A DNA stretch of 64,000 bases from Pleomorphomonas sp. PLEO (GCF_041320595.1 NZ_CP166625.1:4028001-4092000); one strand, 5' to 3'. Positions 43,345 through 54,265 are shown, counted from the first letter of the stretch. Notes: generated from the letters alone by a model not told the origin. Translations and numbers: made by a program.

Positions 43345-43637
43345 GATCCCCGCTCCCAGTGGCTTACCCTTATGGGGAGGCTACACCACAATTCCGACTT
43401 CGAGCTTAAGGGAACCGGTTAAAAAACCTCTGAAGACAGATGGTTAATGATCCAATTCCGCAAGCTCCGGCGCTCATCAAAGCGGCGAACGAGGCTGCCA
43501 TCTTGACATCGAAGCGGAAGAACGGCACCTAAATCGTGACTGTCGGTGCCCCGGCAGCCGTAAGCGTTAACGTCAGCCAACGCGCCACAGGGCCTCTATG
43601 CCTGTCTTGGTGGCCCATGACGTTAACGGAGCTTTCC
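43345..43637. promoter_or_regulatory. Divergent region upstream of the TerB-like and DUF2798 genes
   Basis: About 290 bases without a supported gene. It should hold both promoters. I see no strong dyad or clear boxes. Confidence 0.35.
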
Positions 43638-43877
43638 ATGTTTCGCATTTCGGCGCGCTTTGCGCCCTTTCTCTTCGGCCTCGTCCTGTCGGGCCTGATG
43701 TCGCTCGTCGTGTCCGGCGTGTCTACCTTGCGCACGACCGGCTTGTCACCTGACCTCCCGGGCCACTGGTTCGCCGCCTGGCTGAGTTCCTGGCCAGTCG
43801 CCTTTCCAGTGGTGCTGGTGCTGGCGCCGCTCGTCCGGCAGCTCGTTGCTCGCCTCTGCACCCTTCCAACCGGATGA
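43638..43877 (+). CDS. Small DUF2798 membrane protein
   Basis: This is a 79-residue protein with two membrane helices: SARFAPFLFGLVLSGLMSLV (~4-23) and WPVAFPVVLVLAPLVRQLVA (~50-70). The start MFRISARFAPF has GGAG six bases upstream. The DUF2798 family has no known function. Longer in-frame starts exist upstream but lack ribosome sites. Confidence 0.75.
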   Translation: MFRISARFAPFLFGLVLSGLMSLVVSGVSTLRTTGLSPDLPGHWFAAWLSSWPVAFPVVLVLAPLVRQLVARLCTLPTG

Positions 43878-43895
43878 TGGGCGGAAACAACACTG

Positions 43896-45209
43896 TCAGC
43901 TCTCGCCCTGCCGTTCCTTACGCAGGCGTGCCCAGTAGTCGAGCCGCTTCTTGAGTTCTCGTTCGAAGCCGCGCTCGACCGGCTGGTAGAAGGCCCGGCG
44001 CCCCATCTTCTCTGGGAAATAATCCTGCCCGGAAAAGGCGTCGGGCTCATCGTGATCGTAGCGATAGCCTTCCCCATAGCCCTCGCCCTTCATCAACTTG
44101 GTGGGCGCATTGAGGATACGGCGCGGCGGTACGAGGCTGCCGAATTCCTTGGCCGCCGCCATCGCGGTTTTGAAGGCGGTGTAGACAGCGTTCGACTTCG
44201 GCGCGGTCGCCACATAGACGACCGCCTCGGCGATGGCAAGTTCGCCTTCCGGCGAGCCGAGCATTTCATAGGCGCCCTGAGCGGCGATGCAGACGGAGAG
44301 CGCCTGCGGGTCGGCAAGACCGATATCCTCGGCGGCCATGCGGATCACCCGGCGGATCACGTAGAGCGGGTCCTCACCGGCATCGATCATGCGGCAGAAA
44401 TAATAGAGCGCCGCGTCCGGATCGGAGCCGCGTACCGACTTATGCAGCGCCGAGATGAGATTGTAGTGACCGTCCTGCGCCTTGTCGTAGACCGGCGCCC
44501 GCCGCTGGACGATCTCCTGCAGCGTCTTGGCGTCGAACACCTCATCCTCGCCGGCCGCCCGCCAGACATCCTCGGCGAGCGTCAGCGCGGCGCGGCCATC
44601 GCCGTCGGCCATGCGAACGAGCGCCGCCCGCGCCTCCCCGTCAAGCGGCAGCGGCTTGCCGGTTACCGCCTCGGCGCGGTCCAGCAACTGGCCAATCGAG
44701 GTTTCATCATGCGCCTTGAAGACCAGCACATGGGCGCGCGACAACAGGGCGGCGTTGAGTTCGAAAGACGGGTTCTCGGTGGTGGCGCCGATCAGCGTCA
44801 CCGTTCCGTCTTCCATGACCGGCAGGAAACTGTCCTGCTGGGCCCGGTTGAAGCGATGGATCTCGTCGATGAACAAAAGCGTGCCACGGCCGAGCGCCCG
44901 TCGCTGGCGAGCGGCCTCGAACAGCTTCTTGAGATCGGCAACGCCGGTGAAGATGGCTGAGGCCTGTTCGAAGGCGAGATTGGTCTCATGCGCCAACAGG
45001 CGGGCAACGGTGGTCTTGCCCGAACCGGGCGGCCCCCAGAGAATCAGCGAACCGAGCGACCCGGAGGCCAGCATGCGGGTAATGGTGCCACTCGGCCCAA
45101 CCAGATGATCCTGACCGACCACTTCCGACAGGTTGGCCGGACGCAGACGATCGGCCAGCGGACGGCCGGCGCGATTATCCGTCGTGCTGGAACCGAACAG
45201 ATCGCTCAT
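43896..45209 (-). CDS. rarA: Replication-associated recombination protein RarA
   Basis: RarA (MgsA) is a clamp-loader-like AAA+ ATPase that acts at stalled replication forks. The 437-residue protein shows LADRLRPANLSEVVGQDHLVG, Walker A LWGPPGSGKTTVARLLA (~55-70), Walker B TLLFIDEIHRFNRAQQD, sensor I IGATTENPSFELNAALLSR, and the C-terminal tetramerisation domain with YKYDHDEPDAF-like text near the end. Its start overlaps the protease stop as ATGA, so the two are co-expressed. Confidence 0.95.
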   Translation of the reverse strand: MSDLFGSSTTDNRAGRPLADRLRPANLSEVVGQDHLVGPSGTITRMLASGSLGSLILWGPPGSGKTTVARLLAHETNLAFEQASAIFTGVADLKKLFEAARQRRALGRGTLLFIDEIHRFNRAQQDSFLPVMEDGTVTLIGATTENPSFELNAALLSRAHVLVFKAHDETSIGQLLDRAEAVTGKPLPLDGEARAALVRMADGDGRAALTLAEDVWRAAGEDEVFDAKTLQEIVQRRAPVYDKAQDGHYNLISALHKSVRGSDPDAALYYFCRMIDAGEDPLYVIRRVIRMAAEDIGLADPQALSVCIAAQGAYEMLGSPEGELAIAEAVVYVATAPKSNAVYTAFKTAMAAAKEFGSLVPPRRILNAPTKLMKGEGYGEGYRYDHDEPDAFSGQDYFPEKMGRRAFYQPVERGFERELKKRLDYWARLRKERQGES

Positions 45210-46630
45210 CTGAAGGCCATGCGCAGGACTTGGCCGTTGCGATCAATGGCGACGCGCCAGAACATCGGATCGGAGCCGGCGACGTCGGCCAAGACCTTTG
45301 TCGCGGTAATGTCGCTACCGTTGACCGACACCACGATGTCGCCCCGTTGCAGGCCGATGCGATCGGCCGGAGAGCCGGCAGCAACGGCGGTGATCACCAC
45401 ACCGGTCTGGCCGCGATAGGCGAGCCCGATCTCGGCGGCGACAGCGGGTGACACATTGGCGACGGTCGCCCCCTGGAAGGGCGAACGCGCATCGATCGTC
45501 AGCGTTTCGCGCGGCGTCGTCTCCGGCGCCGTCACCAGCTTCACGGACACCTCAATCAGCTTGCCCGCTCTGTTGAGAGTGAGCTTGGCCACGTTGCCGA
45601 CGCCCTTGGTGGCCAAACGATAATTGAAGACGCGCGGATCGCTGACCTCGACACCATCGACGGCAACGATGAGGTCGCCGGCGTCGAGGCCGGCTTCCTC
45701 GGCGGGGCTCTTGCGCAGTATCGAAGTAATTAGCACGCCCGACGGCCGATCGAGGCCGAGGCTCTCGGCGATGTCGGAGGTGACCGGCTGCAGCTCAGCG
45801 CCGATCCACGGCAGCTCGACAGCGGAGCCGCCGCGACGGGCCGAATCGACGAACACCTTCACCATGTTGGAGGGAATGGCGAAACCGATGCCGTTGGAGC
45901 CGCCGCCGCGGGTGAAGATGGCCGTGTTGATGCCGGCCAGCTTACCGTCCATATCGACCAACGCACCGCCGGAATTACCTGGATTGATGGCGGCATCTGT
46001 TTGGATGAAGAACTGATAATCTGAAATACCAACCTGACTGCGCGCCAGCGCCGAGACGATGCCCTGCGTCACCGTCTGTCCGACGCCGAAGGGATTGCCA
46101 ATCGCCAATACCAGGTCCCCCACCTGCAATTGATCGGAATCAGCCAGCGGCAATGTCGGCAGTTCACCCTTGGGGTTGCGTATTTTCAGCACGGCGAGAT
46201 CGAGCTGCTCGTCCTTCAGCACCACATCGCATTCGAACTCGCGCCTGTCGGCGAGTGCCACCTTCACGTCGTCACCGTCCTCGATGACATGGTTATTGGT
46301 CACGATGAGGCCGGAGGGATCGACGATGACGCCGGAGCCGAGTGATTGCTGGTGCCGCTCGCGCTGTCCACCGATGCCGGGAATATCGCCGCCGAAGAAC
46401 TGACGGAAAAACGGGTCGTCCATCAGCGGCGAAGAGGCCACCTTGACGGTCTTGGTCGAATAAACGTTGACCACAGCCGGCCCAGCAACCTTGGCGACCG
46501 GTGCGAAGGACAATTTGACCTGCGCCTCCGAGGTCGGCAATGCCCGATCGGCCGCCGTTGCCATCCCCGTTGATACGCAAGCCACAAAGCCGAAAGCCAG
46601 GATAAGGCGAGACAGTCCGTTCGGTCGCAT
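45206..46630 (-). CDS. DegP/DegQ-family periplasmic serine protease
   Basis: This ~474-residue periplasmic quality-control protease has a signal peptide (LSRLILAFGFVACVSTGMATAA). The trypsin-like domain carries the catalytic His in TNNHVIEDG, Asp in DLAVLKI and Ser in NPGNSGGALV. Two PDZ domains follow (~270-365 and ~385-470). ATG 46630 has GGAG seven bases upstream. DegP, DegQ and MucD names cannot be separated by sequence alone. Confidence 0.93.
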   Translation of the reverse strand: MRPNGLSRLILAFGFVACVSTGMATAADRALPTSEAQVKLSFAPVAKVAGPAVVNVYSTKTVKVASSPLMDDPFFRQFFGGDIPGIGGQRERHQQSLGSGVIVDPSGLIVTNNHVIEDGDDVKVALADRREFECDVVLKDEQLDLAVLKIRNPKGELPTLPLADSDQLQVGDLVLAIGNPFGVGQTVTQGIVSALARSQVGISDYQFFIQTDAAINPGNSGGALVDMDGKLAGINTAIFTRGGGSNGIGFAIPSNMVKVFVDSARRGGSAVELPWIGAELQPVTSDIAESLGLDRPSGVLITSILRKSPAEEAGLDAGDLIVAVDGVEVSDPRVFNYRLATKGVGNVAKLTLNRAGKLIEVSVKLVTAPETTPRETLTIDARSPFQGATVANVSPAVAAEIGLAYRGQTGVVITAVAAGSPADRIGLQRGDIVVSVNGSDITATKVLADVAGSDPMFWRVAIDRNGQVLRMAFR

Positions 46631-46704
46631 CGCGTAACTCCAAGAGCGCACAGTCGACATGCCGTTCTTTTACGCCGCCGAATATGGCAACGGAAGGACG
46701 CTCA

Positions 46705-46739
46705 AACAACAAGGGGCGGCCCGATGGACCGCCCCTTGC
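46705..46739 (-). terminator. Rho-independent terminator of the alpha operon
   Basis: Read leftward, AAGGGGCGG (46729-46737 side) pairs with CCGCCCCTT (46711-46719 side), a nine-pair stem, followed by GTTGTTTGAG. It lies 27 bases after the rplQ stop. Confidence 0.82.
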
Positions 46740-46763
46740 TCAACTTTCAGCGAAGCCTACCGA

Positions 46764-47198
46764 TCAGGCGGCGACCGTCTCGGCCTCGGCCGGAGCGGCA
46801 GCCAGGCGGGCCTTGTCGGCAGCGCCCTTGGCAGCGACGTCGCGATCAACGAACTCGATCACGGCGACAGCGGCCGAGTCGCCCTGACGGAAGCCAGCCT
46901 TCAGCACGCGGGTGTAACCACCGGCGCGGGCCTTGTAGCGGGGGCCGAGCACGTCGAACAGCTTCTTGGCGGCGATCTCGTTGTTCTGCAGCTCAGCAGC
47001 GAGCTGACGACGAGCGGCGAGGTCGCCCTTCTTGGCAATGGTCACCAGCTTCTCGACGATCGGACGCAGGTCCTTCGCCTTCGGCAGGGTGGTGACGATC
47101 TGCTCATGCTCGACGAGCGAGATGGCGAGGTTGGCGAGCATCGCCTTACGATGGCTCTGTGTGCGGTTGAACCGACGGCCCGCATTACCGTGACGCAT
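46764..47198 (-). CDS. rplQ: 50S ribosomal protein L17
   Basis: L17 sits near the peptide exit tunnel. The 144-residue protein starts [21 protein letters not shown], contains the [17 protein letters not shown] core, and carries an Ala/Glu-rich tail after residue ~125, as usual in alphaproteobacteria. AGGAG lies six bases upstream. It is the last gene of the ribosomal series and is followed by a terminator. Confidence 0.97.
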   Translation of the reverse strand: MRHGNAGRRFNRTQSHRKAMLANLAISLVEHEQIVTTLPKAKDLRPIVEKLVTIAKKGDLAARRQLAAELQNNEIAAKKLFDVLGPRYKARAGGYTRVLKAGFRQGDSAAVAVIEFVDRDVAAKGAADKARLAAAPAEAETVAA

Positions 47199-47289
47199 GG
47201 CCTACTCCTATTTGTCTTCGCGCGGCTCACGCCGGGCAGGATTGTTTAGAACGAGCCGGAGAGCCTGGCCCTCCGGCGAGCTTTTCGGC

Positions 47290-48312
47290 TCAGTAGTTGT
47301 GGTCTTCGTAGCGCTTGGCCAGGTCTTCGATATTCTCGGGCGGCCAGTTCGGGACTTCCATGCCGAGATGCAACCCCATCTGCGCCAGCACTTCCTTGAT
47401 CTCGTTGAGCGACTTGCGGCCGAAATTCGGCGTGCGGAGCATTTCCGCTTCGCTCTTCTGGATCAGATCGCCGATGTAGACGATATTGTCGTTCTTCAGG
47501 CAGTTGGCCGAACGGACCGACAGCTCGAGTTCGTCGACCTTCTTGAGCAGCGCCGGATTGAAGGCAAGCTCCGGAACGGTCTCGACCTTGGTGTCCTTCT
47601 GCGGCTCTTCGAAGTTGACGAAGATCGCCAGCTGGTCCTGCAGGATGCGAGCGGCATAGGCGACGGCGTCCTCGGGCTTCACCGAGCCGTCGGTCTCGAC
47701 GGTCAGCGTCAGCTTATCGAGGTCGAGATCCTGACCCTCACGGGTGTTCTCGACCTTGTATGACACCTTGCGAACCGGCGAGTAGAGGCTGTCGACCGGG
47801 ATCAGACCGATCGGAGCGTCTTCAGGACGGTTGCGGTCGGCCGGGACGTAGCCCTTGCCGGTATCGACCGTGAACTCCATGCGGATCTCTGCGCCCTCGT
47901 CGAGGGTGCAGAGGACCAGCTCGGGATTCAGGATCTCGATGTCGCCAACGGTCTGGATGTCACCGGCGCTAACTACGCCCGGACCCTGCTTGCGCACGAC
48001 CATCCGCTTCGGGCCTTGGCCCTGCATGCGGACGGCGATTTCCTTGATGTTGAGGATGATGTCAGTGACGTCCTCACGCACGCCGCCGATCGAGGAGAAC
48101 TCGTGCAGCACGCCGTCGATCTGAACCGCCGTCACCGCCGCACCCTGCAGCGAGGACAAGAGGACACGACGGAGCGCGTTGCCGAGCGTCAGACCGAAGC
48201 CACGCTCGAGCGGCGAGGCGACGACAGTCGCGAAGCGCTTCGGATCGCGGCTCGGGATGACCTCGAGCTTGTTCGGCTTCTTGAGCTCTTGCCAGTTCTT
48301 CTGGATGCTCAC
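47290..48312 (-). CDS. rpoA: RNA polymerase alpha subunit
   Basis: The 340-residue alpha subunit nucleates RNA polymerase assembly. The N-terminal dimerisation domain contains [27 protein letters not shown]. The C-terminal domain (~250-325: [23 protein letters not shown]) contacts UP elements and activators. It uses a GTG start after AAGGG. Position between rpsK and rplQ is standard; rpsD is absent here, as in other alphaproteobacteria. Confidence 0.98.
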   Translation of the reverse strand: MSIQKNWQELKKPNKLEVIPSRDPKRFATVVASPLERGFGLTLGNALRRVLLSSLQGAAVTAVQIDGVLHEFSSIGGVREDVTDIILNIKEIAVRMQGQGPKRMVVRKQGPGVVSAGDIQTVGDIEILNPELVLCTLDEGAEIRMEFTVDTGKGYVPADRNRPEDAPIGLIPVDSLYSPVRKVSYKVENTREGQDLDLDKLTLTVETDGSVKPEDAVAYAARILQDQLAIFVNFEEPQKDTKVETVPELAFNPALLKKVDELELSVRSANCLKNDNIVYIGDLIQKSEAEMLRTPNFGRKSLNEIKEVLAQMGLHLGMEVPNWPPENIEDLAKRYEDHNY

Positions 48313-48427
48313 GTTGATACCCTTTCATGTGAAGCGGTTCGCCGCGGGCCGCATCCCCCGCAGGGACCACCGCCTTGACGGGCCATGCCCGGCGCCTTTC
48401 CGGCCACCGGACGTTCGCGGATGAGCG

Positions 48428-48820
48428 TCAGACGCGGCGACGCTTACGCGGACGGCAACCGTTGTGCGGGATCGGGGTAACGTCGCGGATGGAGCTCACC
48501 AGGAAACCGGCGGCCTGCAGAGCGCGCAGCGCCGATTCACGACCGGAGCCCGGACCGCAGACTTCGACTTCCAGGGTCTTGACGCCATGCTCGGAAGCCT
48601 TGCGAGCGGCATCCTCGGCGGCCATCTGGGCGGCATACGGAGTCGACTTGCGCGAACCCTTGAAGCCCATGGTGCCGGCTGACGACCAGGAGATGGTGTT
48701 GCCCTGCGCGTCGGTGATGGTGATCATCGTGTTATTGAAGGTGGAATTCACGTGGGCAATGCCTGACGTGATGTTCTTGCGTTCTTTCCGGCGGACGCGA
48801 CCTGCGGCTTCCTTGGCCAT
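48428..48820 (-). CDS. rpsK: 30S ribosomal protein S11
   Basis: S11 forms part of the 30S platform and mRNA exit site. The 130-residue protein begins [16 protein letters not shown], has [35 protein letters not shown], and ends [13 protein letters not shown] 48820 gives the family length; an upstream extension to 48886 is not used. Confidence 0.98.
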   Translation of the reverse strand: MAKEAAGRVRRKERKNITSGIAHVNSTFNNTMITITDAQGNTISWSSAGTMGFKGSRKSTPYAAQMAAEDAARKASEHGVKTLEVEVCGPGSGRESALRALQAAGFLVSSIRDVTPIPHNGCRPRKRRRV

Positions 48821-49040
48821 GTTCTCTAACTCTCTCGCTTTCGATCTCTTCACCGCCGTAATACCAGCGGCTACACCGGAGCGCACGCCTTCAAAAGAAA
48901 CTCAGCGCACCGGAACGACTTCGGAGAAGAGCACCCTGCCCTTCCCCCCAAATTGGCGAACGGTCCTGCCGGACCTTCCGCCATGGACAAAGCGCCGTCC
49001 GCGATTGCTCACGGAACCGGCGCCATGACCGAACCTTTTC

Positions 49041-49068
49041 GCCGGACCGACGCACCGCCGGACCGACG
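49041..49068. repeat. 12-base direct repeat in the rpsM-rpsK gap
   Basis: GCCGGACCGACG occurs at 49041-49052 and again at 49057-49068. It lies just after the rpsM stop in transcription direction, within a 256-base spacer that is longer than usual. Confidence 0.6.
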
Positions 49069-49076
49069 AAATGGAA

Positions 49077-49445
49077 TCACTTCTTCTTGCCGGCAATCGC
49101 CTTCGCCGGACCCTTGCGGGTACGAGCGTTGGTGTGCGTGCGCTGACCACGGACCGGCAGGCCCTTGCGGTGACGCAGACCACGATAGCAACCGAGGTCC
49201 ATGAGACGCTTGATGTTCATCGCAGTCTCACGGCGAAGGTCACCCTCGACGACGTAGTCGCGGTCGATCACTTCGCGGATCTGCAGAACTTCGGCATCCG
49301 AAAGCTCATTGACGCGCTTGGCCTGATCGATACCGACCTTGCCCAGGATTTCCTCGGCGAACCTCGGGCCGATGCCATGGATATACTGCAGCGCGATCAG
49401 GGCGCGCTTGGCGGTGGGGATATTGACGCCAGCGATACGGGCCAC
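49077..49445 (-). CDS. rpsM: 30S ribosomal protein S13
   Basis: S13 contacts P-site tRNA and the inter-subunit bridges. The 122-residue protein begins [18 protein letters not shown] (GTG start after AGGAG), has [14 protein letters not shown], and ends with the basic [15 protein letters not shown] tail. It precedes rpsK. Confidence 0.98.
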   Translation of the reverse strand: MARIAGVNIPTAKRALIALQYIHGIGPRFAEEILGKVGIDQAKRVNELSDAEVLQIREVIDRDYVVEGDLRRETAMNIKRLMDLGCYRGLRHRKGLPVRGQRTHTNARTRKGPAKAIAGKKK

Positions 49446-49765
49446 TTCACTTCACTCCTGTCGTCGCGATCCTTTTGGATCGCTCCCTCCCCCGTTCGAG
49501 CCGTGGAGGTCGGTGTCTAGACGGCGGCTCCATAGGCGGCGCCGGCCGGGTTATTTTCGCGACAACCATGGCGCTCCGTCCAACATGGGCAAACGCATAC
49601 AGGCCATCGCACGAAGAACCCGTGGATAGGTGGCGGTTAATAGCCGGAACCGGCCTCTCCGTCAACCTTTCGGACACGGGTTTGTCGCCGAAATCGCCGC
49701 CGGAAAGCCCGGTCGGCGACCGATCGCCCAGCTTTGGAACGCTCGTTCCTCGCCGGACGTCCGTC
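49446..49765. promoter_or_regulatory. Gap between adk and rpsM with a hairpin
   Basis: This 320-base spacer has no supported gene. GCGATCC TTTT GGATCGC (49466-49483) is a perfect seven-pair hairpin just upstream of the rpsM ribosome site. It may be a translational control element or the start of a separate transcript for rpsM-rpsK-rpoA-rplQ. Confidence 0.45.
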
Positions 49766-50344
49766 TCACTCGAGGGCAGCGCGAATCGCGCCGGCAACCT
49801 CTTCGATGGGCGCCATGCCATCAACCGGCTTCAGCAACCCGCTCGTGGCATAGAAAGGCGTCAGCGCCGCCGTCAGGGCGCGGAACTCTTCCAGACGCTT
49901 GCGGAACACTTCCGGATTGTCATCTTTGCGCACCGGTTGCCCGGCCGCCTTGGCTTCTTCGGCGCGGCGAACGATCCGGTCGACGAGCTTTTCAGCGTCG
50001 ACCTTGAACTCGATCACGGCGTCAAGCTTGAGCTTCTTGTCAGCCAGCAGCTTGTCCAGCGCCTCAGCCTGAGCGACGGTGCGCGGGAAGCCATCCAGCA
50101 CGAAGCCGTTCTTGGCGTCCGGCTCTTCGATTCGGTCGGAGACGATGCCAATGACGATTTCGTCGGAAACGAGTTGGCCAGCGTCCATCACGGCCTTGGC
50201 CTTCTTGCCGATCTCGGTGCCGGCAGCGACAGCCGCGCGCAGCATGTCACCGGTCGACAACTGGACGATACCGTAACGATCGACCAGCTTCTGCGCCTGC
50301 GTCCCCTTGCCGGCGCCCGGCGGCCCGAGAAGAATCAGCCTCAT
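49766..50344 (-). CDS. adk: Adenylate kinase
   Basis: Adk interconverts ATP, AMP and ADP. The 192-residue protein is a short type lacking the zinc-binding LID. It has P-loop [16 protein letters not shown] (~4-19), [10 protein letters not shown] and [16 protein letters not shown]. The start overlaps the secY stop by four bases, the usual secY-adk coupling. Confidence 0.97.
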   Translation of the reverse strand: MRLILLGPPGAGKGTQAQKLVDRYGIVQLSTGDMLRAAVAAGTEIGKKAKAVMDAGQLVSDEIVIGIVSDRIEEPDAKNGFVLDGFPRTVAQAEALDKLLADKKLKLDAVIEFKVDAEKLVDRIVRRAEEAKAAGQPVRKDDNPEVFRKRLEEFRALTAALTPFYATSGLLKPVDGMAPIEEVAGAIRAALE

Positions 50345-51675
50345 CTACGCTTCCCCCGAAGTTTGCTCTTCTTGATCAGCCCCTCGTACTGATGGGCGAG
50401 GAGATGACCCTGGATCTGGGACACGGTGTCCATGGTCACCGACACGACGATCAGCAACGACGTGCCGCCGAAGTAGAACGGAACACCGGTGGTGGAGATC
50501 AGGAACTCCGGCAGCAGACAAACAACGACGAGATAGATGGCACCGAGGACGTTGATGCGGGTCAGAACATAGTCGATGTAGATGGCGGTACGCTCGCCCG
50601 GTCGGATACCGGGAACGAAGCCGCCCTGCTTCTTGAGATTCTCGGCGGTATCGGTCGGGTTGAACACGATAGCCGTATAGAAGAAGGCGAAGAACACGAT
50701 CATCGCGGCATAGGACAGCATGTAAAGCGGTTGACCGTGTGCCATCAGCGTACCGAAGGTCTGCAGCCAGCCGCCTGCGGCGTTGGCACCGGCAAAGCCA
50801 GTGATGGTGCCGGGGATGAGCAGGATCGACGAGGCGAAGATCGGCGGAATGACACCAGACGTATTGAGCTTCAGCGGCAGGTGGCTCGACTCGCCCTGGA
50901 ACATTTTGTTCCCGACCTGGCGCTTCGGATACTGGATGAGCAACCGGCGCTGGGCGCGCTCGAAGAACACGATGCCGCCAATGACCGCCACGGCCAGCAC
51001 CAGCACGGCCAGGATGATCGGCGTGGCAAGGGCGCCCTGACGGCCGAGCTCCAGCATACCGACAAGGGCGTGCGGCAGATTGGCGATAATGCCGGCGAAG
51101 ATGATCAGCGACGTACCCTGGCCGATGCCGCGGGACGTAATCTGTTCGCCAAGCCAAAGCAGGAACATCGTGCCGCCCATCAACGACAGCACGGTGGAAA
51201 TGATGAAAGTCGGCCCGGGATTGAGAACAATCGAACCCTGCCCCTGCAACCCGGCGGCGATGCCATAGGACTGAACCGCGGCGAGCAGCACAGTCAGGTA
51301 GCGGGTGTACTGATTGATCTTCTTTCGGCCTGACTCGCCTTCCTTCTTCACCGCTTCCAGCGCCGGAATGACTGACGTCAAAAGCTGAATGATGATCGAG
51401 GCGGAGATGTAGGGCATGATGCCCAAGGCGAAGATGGCCATGCGGCCGACGGCGCCGCCGGAGAACATGTTGAACAGGCCGAGAATGCCCTGGCTCTGCT
51501 GCTTGAACGCATCGGCAAGCGCCTGCAGGTTGATGCCCGGCAGCGGGATATAGGTTCCGAGGCGATACACCAGAAGTGCGCCAAGGGTGAACCAAATCCG
51601 CTTCTTGAGCTCTTCCGCCTTAGCGAGCGCGCCGAAATTCAGATTTGCAGCGAGTTGTTCTGCCGCAGAGGCCAT
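50341..51675 (-). CDS. secY: Preprotein translocase channel subunit SecY
   Basis: SecY is the ten-helix protein-conducting channel of the inner membrane. The 444-residue protein has the plug region [16 protein letters not shown], the [15 protein letters not shown] helix, [33 protein letters not shown], and the C-terminal cytoplasmic [26 protein letters not shown]. It lies between rplO and adk, as expected. Confidence 0.98.
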   Translation of the reverse strand: MASAAEQLAANLNFGALAKAEELKKRIWFTLGALLVYRLGTYIPLPGINLQALADAFKQQSQGILGLFNMFSGGAVGRMAIFALGIMPYISASIIIQLLTSVIPALEAVKKEGESGRKKINQYTRYLTVLLAAVQSYGIAAGLQGQGSIVLNPGPTFIISTVLSLMGGTMFLLWLGEQITSRGIGQGTSLIIFAGIIANLPHALVGMLELGRQGALATPIILAVLVLAVAVIGGIVFFERAQRRLLIQYPKRQVGNKMFQGESSHLPLKLNTSGVIPPIFASSILLIPGTITGFAGANAAGGWLQTFGTLMAHGQPLYMLSYAAMIVFFAFFYTAIVFNPTDTAENLKKQGGFVPGIRPGERTAIYIDYVLTRINVLGAIYLVVVCLLPEFLISTTGVPFYFGGTSLLIVVSVTMDTVSQIQGHLLAHQYEGLIKKSKLRGKRR

Positions 51676-51879
51676 GTCTCACTCCGCCCGAATGGGGAAC
51701 CTCGGGGCGCACCGCCCCGCATGCCGCGAGACCGTTCCACCCTTCATACCGCTGGCCTTAGCGCCTTCGAGCGATTCGCTGAAGCGCCTTGTTCCAGCTT
51801 CGGACCGCCAAAGCGCGGCAAACCGCGCACAAGCTAATCCAAACGTCCGCTATATAGACCCAAGTCGCGGACGAAATAA

Positions 51880-51948
51880 GCCCCCGGGAGACACCTAATC
51901 CCACGCGTCGCGCAAACGATCACGTGAAGACGGCATCTGCCCGGGGGC
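51880..51948. repeat. Long-range inverted repeat in the rplO-secY gap
   Basis: GCCCCCGGG (51880-51888) and CCCGGGGGC (51940-51948) are perfect nine-base inverted arms 51 bases apart. The rest of the 280-base gap (51676-51955) shows no gene. The arms could pair in the mRNA just after the rplO stop and affect secY levels. Confidence 0.5.
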
Positions 51949-51955
51949 ATTGTCT

Positions 51956-52426
51956 TTACGCCTTCTTGGCAGCCACCGACACGGTGACCTTGCCACCGGC
52001 AGCCTCGACCGCCGCGATCGCGGGCGCTGAAGCACCGACGACCTCGAAGGTCAGCGCCGACTTGATCTCGCCGCCGAGAACCCGCACGCCGTCAAGCGTA
52101 CGGCGCAGCAGACCGGCCGAAACCAGAGCCTCGACAGTCACAGGCACCTTGGCGTCGAGCTTACCAGCGTCGACGGCGGCCTGGACTTTCGTCAGGCTGA
52201 TCTCGTTGAGATCGAGGGCGAAAATATTCGTAAAACCGCGCTTGGGCAGACGACGATGCAGAGGCATCTGACCGCCTTCAAACCCGGCAATGGCAACGCC
52301 CGACCGCGAGGTCTGGCCCTTGACGCCGCGACCGGCGGTCTTGCCCTTGCCCGAGCCGATGCCACGGCCGACGCGCATACGCGGCTTGGTCGCGCCTTCG
52401 TTATCCTTGAGCTCGTTGAGCTTCAT
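51956..52426 (-). CDS. rplO: 50S ribosomal protein L15
   Basis: L15 is a late-assembling 23S rRNA-binding protein. The 156-residue protein starts [22 protein letters not shown], with the glycine-rich [15 protein letters not shown] segment and [15 protein letters not shown], both signatures. It follows rpmD by 29 bases. Confidence 0.98.
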   Translation of the reverse strand: MKLNELKDNEGATKPRMRVGRGIGSGKGKTAGRGVKGQTSRSGVAIAGFEGGQMPLHRRLPKRGFTNIFALDLNEISLTKVQAAVDAGKLDAKVPVTVEALVSAGLLRRTLDGVRVLGGEIKSALTFEVVGASAPAIAAVEAAGGKVTVSVAAKKA

Positions 52427-52455
52427 TTCATCGATCCTTTCGACCGGCGGGTATC

Positions 52456-52659
52456 TCAGGCCTCGTCCACGACGCGGATGAGGTGCTGGACCTTCGCGAT
52501 CATGCCGCGAACCGAAGGAGTATCCTCCAGCGTCGACGTGCGATGCAGCTTGTTGAGACCGAGACCGACCAACGTCGCGCGCTGATCAGCGGGACGGCGG
52601 ACGGGGCTATAGATCTGCTCGACCGTAACGGTCTTGCCCGACTTCTTGTTGGTCGACAT
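52456..52659 (-). CDS. rpmD: 50S ribosomal protein L30
   Basis: L30 is a small protein of ~67 residues near the 5S region. It contains [33 protein letters not shown] 52659 has AAGGTG upstream; a GTG at 52668 is less likely. It lies between rpsE and rplO. Confidence 0.95.
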   Translation of the reverse strand: MSTNKKSGKTVTVEQIYSPVRRPADQRATLVGLGLNKLHRTSTLEDTPSVRGMIAKVQHLIRVVDEA

Positions 52660-52728
52660 GGTTTTCACCTTACGAAAGCCAGTTTACGAATGAGGAGGGA
52701 GAGATCCCCCTCCCCCGTTCGATATCCA

Positions 52729-53301
52729 TCAGCCTTCGGCCGACGCCGCAGCTTCCGGGTCAATGTCGCGACGACGGGACTGCAAGGTCGAAACCTTGAG
52801 ACCACGGCGGGCGGCAACCGACCGCGGACTATCTTCGTTCGCCAAAGCGGAGAAGGTAGCGCGGATCATGTTGTAGGGATTGGTGGAACCGAGCGACTTG
52901 GCCACCACGTCCTGGACGCCAAGCGTTTCGAACACGGCGCGCATCGGGCCGCCGGCGATGATGCCGGTACCAGCCGGAGCGGTGCGCACGTAGACACGAC
53001 CGGCACCCCAACGCCCTGCGACGTCATGGTGCAGCGTCCGGCCTTCCTTGAGCGGCACGCGCACGAGGGCACGCTTGGCGGCTTCCGTCGCCTTGCGAAT
53101 GGCCTCGGGCACTTCGCGCGCTTTGCCGTGGCCGTAGCCGACCCGGCCCTTCTGATCGCCAACGACGACGAGCGCGGCGAAGCCGAAGCGACGACCACCC
53201 TTCACCACCTTGGCGACGCGGTTGATATGGACCAGGCGATCGACGAACTCGCTGTCGCGCTCGTCGTTGCGATCCCGGTTGTTGCGTTCACGTTCAGCCA
53301 T
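52729..53301 (-). CDS. rpsE: 30S ribosomal protein S5
   Basis: S5 takes part in decoding accuracy. The 190-residue protein has [34 protein letters not shown], and [25 protein letters not shown]. The N-terminus has an [11 protein letters not shown] charged extension and the C-terminus an acidic tail, both common in alphaproteobacteria. Confidence 0.98.
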   Translation of the reverse strand: MAERERNNRDRNDERDSEFVDRLVHINRVAKVVKGGRRFGFAALVVVGDQKGRVGYGHGKAREVPEAIRKATEAAKRALVRVPLKEGRTLHHDVAGRWGAGRVYVRTAPAGTGIIAGGPMRAVFETLGVQDVVAKSLGSTNPYNMIRATFSALANEDSPRSVAARRGLKVSTLQSRRRDIDPEAAASAEG

Positions 53302-53331
53302 TGTCTTTGTCTCTCTCGATCGGGACCGGCC

Positions 53332-53691
53332 TTAGAAGTCGAGTCCGCCCTCGCGGGCGGCATCCGCCAGCGCCTTGATGCGGCCGTGGTACAGGAACTG
53401 ACCACGATCGAAGATGACCGCAGTCACCCCCGCCGCCTTGGCGCGCTCTGCGATGAGCTTGCCGACCACGGCGGCCGCGGCCACGTTGGCCCCGGTCTTC
53501 AGAGCGTCGCGGACGTCCTTGTCGAGAGTCGACGCGGACGCCAGGGTGCGACCCTGAACGTCATCGATAACTTGAGCATAGATGTGCAACGACGAGCGGT
53601 GCACGGAGAGCCGGAGGCGACCGTTGGCCGCCGCCTTGATCGCGCGGCGCACGCGGGCGCGGCGGCGATCGTTGCCGGTGAGGTGAGCCAT
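53332..53691 (-). CDS. rplR: 50S ribosomal protein L18
   Basis: L18 binds 5S rRNA. The 119-residue protein has [31 protein letters not shown], and ends [26 protein letters not shown], the conserved C-terminus. Confidence 0.98.
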   Translation of the reverse strand: MAHLTGNDRRRARVRRAIKAAANGRLRLSVHRSSLHIYAQVIDDVQGRTLASASTLDKDVRDALKTGANVAAAAVVGKLIAERAKAAGVTAVIFDRGQFLYHGRIKALADAAREGGLDF

Positions 53692-53701
53692 GATCGTCCC
53701 C

Positions 53702-54238
53702 TTACTTCTTCTTGCCTTCCTTGCGGACGATAAACTCGCCCGCGTACCTTACACCCTTGCCCTTGTAGGGCTCCGGCGGACGGTACTTGCGGATTTCGGC
53801 GGCGACTTGACCGACGCGCTGGGCGTCGATACCGGAGACGACGATTTCTGTCGGCTTCGGAACGACGATCGCGATGCCTTCCGGCACCGGATAGGCGACG
53901 TCGTGGCTATAGCCCAGCGAGAGCTGCAGGGTCTTGCCCTGAAGCGCCGCCTTGTAGCCAACGCCTGTAATCTCGAGCTTCTTCTCGAAGCCGACCGTCA
54001 CACCCTTGATCAGGTTGGCGATCTGCGTGCGGGACATACCCCAGCTGGCGCGAGCCAGCTTGGACTCGTCCTTGGGATCGATCTTGATCGAACCGTCTTC
54101 CGTCTTAACGACGTTGACATGCTCGTTCAGAGCGAAAGTGAGCGTACCTTTCGGTCCCTTGACCGAAACGGTCTGCCCAGCGATGTCGGCCGTGACCCCC
54201 GAAGGGACCGGAACAGCCTTCTTGCCAATGCGCGACAT
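53702..54238 (-). CDS. rplF: 50S ribosomal protein L6
   Basis: L6 lies near the sarcin-ricin loop. The 178-residue protein starts [15 protein letters not shown], has two similar domains, and ends with [24 protein letters not shown], the family signature. Confidence 0.98.
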   Translation of the reverse strand: MSRIGKKAVPVPSGVTADIAGQTVSVKGPKGTLTFALNEHVNVVKTEDGSIKIDPKDESKLARASWGMSRTQIANLIKGVTVGFEKKLEITGVGYKAALQGKTLQLSLGYSHDVAYPVPEGIAIVVPKPTEIVVSGIDAQRVGQVAAEIRKYRPPEPYKGKGVRYAGEFIVRKEGKKK

Positions 54239-54265
54239 GGTTTTTAACCCGTTTCCAGTCGAAGG

